From the NCBI RefSeq assembly GCF_024639685.1, contig NZ_JAHEHX010000001.1, forward strand, positions 1 to 64,000: a DNA stretch of 64,000 nucleotides, read 5' to 3'. Made by a program: the position numbers and the translations under genes. This document shows, piece after piece, positions 62,261 through 64,000 of the stretch; positions within the stretch are counted from its first letter, which is position 1; each line of letters opens with the position of its first letter. Origin of the DNA: Polaribacter sp. Lineage in GTDB: Bacteria; Bacteroidota; Bacteroidia; Flavobacteriales; Flavobacteriaceae. The notes below the pieces were generated by a model. That model was not told where the DNA came from. It ran no database searches and saw only the letters and a program-made list of their open reading frames with translations.

Positions 62261-62328
62261 ATAACTAATTATTCAATATTAATTACAAGAATAATTACCT
62301 CTTTTTATTCGTTTTAAAATTTTTTAAA

Positions 62329-64000
62329 ATGAAAAAAACTATCATTTTTTTATTCTTGTTTACAAGTACACTTGTAAACGCACAGTCCTACCAACTTATA
62401 GGAAAAGTTGTAAACCAAAACAATGAACCTTTAGCAAATGCAACTGTTTATGCAAAAGATCTAAAAAGAGGTACCACTTCAAAAGCAGATGGTACTTATC
62501 TTTTAAATTTGCCAAAAGGAGAACATTTCATCCAAGTAACCTATTTGGGTTATCAGAGTTTTTTACAAAGAATTGTAATTCTTAATCAAAATATAACGGA
62601 AAATTTCACCTTACAAAATGAAAACACCGTTCTTGATGAAGTTCTAGTAAATGCAGTAAGGGTTAATGCAGACATTCCTGTTACATTCTCTAACTTGTCT
62701 AAGAAAGAAATCGCAAAACGTAATTTGGGGCAAGACATTCCTATCTTACTAAACTATTTACCATCTGTAATTTCATCATCAGATGCAGGTGCAGGTATAG
62801 GTTATACTTATATGAATGTTCGTGGTTCTAATGGAGAAAGAATTAATGTAACTGTAAATGGTATTCCTTATAATGATGCAGAAAGTCATGGGACTTTTTG
62901 GGTGAATTTAGGAGATTTTGCATCCTCTACAGAAAACTTGCAGTTGCAAAGAGGTGTTGGTACATCTACTAATGGTTCAGGAGCTTTTGGGGCAAGTTTA
63001 AACATTTTAACAGATGCTGTTTCTGAAAAACCTTTTGGGGAAATTTCGAATTCTTTTGGCTCATTTGGAACGCGTAAACACACTGTAAAATTTAGTACTG
63101 GTAAAATAAACGATCACATAGAAATTGCAGGTCGTTTATCTGATATATATTCAGATGGATATGTAGATAGAGCATTTACAGACTTAAAATCGTACTATTT
63201 ACAAGGAAGTTATTCTGATGAAAATACACTTATAAAAGCAATTGCTTTTGGGGGTGAAGAAAGAACCTATCAATCTTGGTTTGGATTAGATGCTACTCAA
63301 TTAGAACAAGACAGAAGACAAAACCCATATACTTATGAAAATGAAGTAGATGATTATGGACAAAACCATTACCAATTTCATTGGAATGAGCAACTAAATA
63401 AACAATGGAGCACTACTTTAGGATTAAACTACACTAAAGGTTCTGGATTTTTTGAGCAATATAAACCAGGCGAATCTGCTGCAGATTTTTATAATTTAAT
63501 TGCAGATGGAAGTGATATTATTGTAAGACGTTGGCTAGACAACGATTTTTATGTAGCTAATTTTAATACCAATTACAAAACAGAAAAAATTAATTTAATT
63601 ACAGGAATCTCCTACTCTAATTATACAGGAGATCATTTTGGAGAAGTTATTTGGGGTTCTGATTTAGCTCCAAATACAGAAATTAGAGATCGTTATTATT
63701 TTTCTGATGCTACAAAAAATGATTTTTCATTGTTTGCAAAAGCTAACTTCTATATCTCAGAAAAATTGTCTGGTTATGCAGATTTACAAGAACGATTTGT
63801 GTCTTATAGAACACAAGGTTTAACTTCAGATAGAGATCCTATAAACGTAGCTGCCAATTTTGATTTTTTCAATCCTAAATTTGGTTTAACCTATAATTTA
63901 AATGCTAATAATAATTTATATGCTTCTTTTGCAGTTGCAAATAGAGAGCCAAACAGAAATGATTTTGAAAATGGAGTTTCTACTCCAGAAACTTTAAATG
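62329..64000 (+). CDS. TonB-dependent receptor, probably for thiamine (3' end outside window)
   Basis: The first 557 codons. A signal peptide (KKTIIFLFLFTSTLVNAQ) is followed by a CarboxypepD_reg-like domain (about 20-105), the plug (SGAFGASLNILTDAVSEKP region) and the start of the beta-barrel. The frame is open to the window's edge. The riboswitch upstream and the family's known OMR1 role suggest outer-membrane uptake of thiamine or its phosphates. No FeoB-type or siderophore feature is seen. Confidence 0.9.
   Translation, partial: MKKTIIFLFLFTSTLVNAQSYQLIGKVVNQNNEPLANATVYAKDLKRGTTSKADGTYLLNLPKGEHFIQVTYLGYQSFLQRIVILNQNITENFTLQNENTVLDEVLVNAVRVNADIPVTFSNLSKKEIAKRNLGQDIPILLNYLPSVISSSDAGAGIGYTYMNVRGSNGERINVTVNGIPYNDAESHGTFWVNLGDFASSTENLQLQRGVGTSTNGSGAFGASLNILTDAVSEKPFGEISNSFGSFGTRKHTVKFSTGKINDHIEIAGRLSDIYSDGYVDRAFTDLKSYYLQGSYSDENTLIKAIAFGGEERTYQSWFGLDATQLEQDRRQNPYTYENEVDDYGQNHYQFHWNEQLNKQWSTTLGLNYTKGSGFFEQYKPGESAADFYNLIADGSDIIVRRWLDNDFYVANFNTNYKTEKINLITGISYSNYTGDHFGEVIWGSDLAPNTEIRDRYYFSDATKNDFSLFAKANFYISEKLSGYADLQERFVSYRTQGLTSDRDPINVAANFDFFNPKFGLTYNLNANNNLYASFAVANREPNRNDFENGVSTPETLN

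Noticed and set aside
1..64000. CRISPR arrays, rRNA operons, intact insertion sequences or prophage genes
   Set aside because: No regularly spaced repeats, rRNA sequence or complete transposase was seen on either strand.

Overview
The window looks like the chromosome of a marine Flavobacteriaceae bacterium, in the Polaribacter/Formosa/Zobellia neighbourhood. The DNA is AT-rich and most starts lack a Shine-Dalgarno sequence. Genes often carry the Bacteroidetes -7 promoter element TAnnTTTG a few bases upstream. SusC/SusD, DUF2723, DUF3127, an AAA-type NadR kinase domain and CarboxypepD_reg-type receptors are all typical of this group. Everything here comes from reading the sequence and recalling families; no search was run.

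Bases 1-710: the tail of a probable GH13 alpha-amylase, a hairpin, then the decayed C-terminus of a site-specific recombinase whose frame runs into a tRNA-Gln gene. This looks like an old integration scar. Bases 877-35200 are mostly housekeeping: a DUF2723/TMEM260-type glycosyltransferase, a CxxC-less thioredoxin-like protein, metallophosphoesterase, sterol-desaturase-type enzyme, polA, an RluA-type pseudouridine synthase, sua5, aat, a histidine kinase, HIT protein, greA, purK-purE, M3 peptidase, a frameshifted pseudogene, lpd, pabB, a small-ORF/hydrolase/tilS/dsbD/secreted-protein operon, and ppc. Next to ppc is a 20-codon remnant of the comM/yifB start.

Bases 35591-55015 (all on the minus strand) form an alginate utilisation locus. 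It encodes SusC/SusD, four predicted lipoprotein alginate lyases (PL6, two PL7, PL17), KdgF, two SDR reductases, an ExuT-like MFS transporter and a FadR-type GntR regulator. Polymer would be cut outside, imported by SusCD, reduced to 4-deoxy-L-erythro-5-hexoseulose uronate (DEH) by the lyases plus KdgF, then reduced to KDG by an SDR. KDG kinase and KDPG aldolase are absent. Instead there is an unexpected module: gluconokinase, 6-phosphogluconate dehydrogenase and an Nramp-fold transporter that has lost the metal-binding motifs. Three promoters in the locus share the same design: a -7 element fused to a tandem TGGTTTACCA operator with 13-bp repeat spacing, so the locus very probably forms one GntR regulon.

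Bases 55116-64000: umuDC (the UmuD lacks the catalytic lysine), an SLC13 transporter, ahcY, a phosphopantetheinyl transferase, a PnuC-type transporter with a NadR-type kinase, an ArfB-type hydrolase, and a TPP riboswitch ahead of a TonB-dependent receptor that runs off the window.
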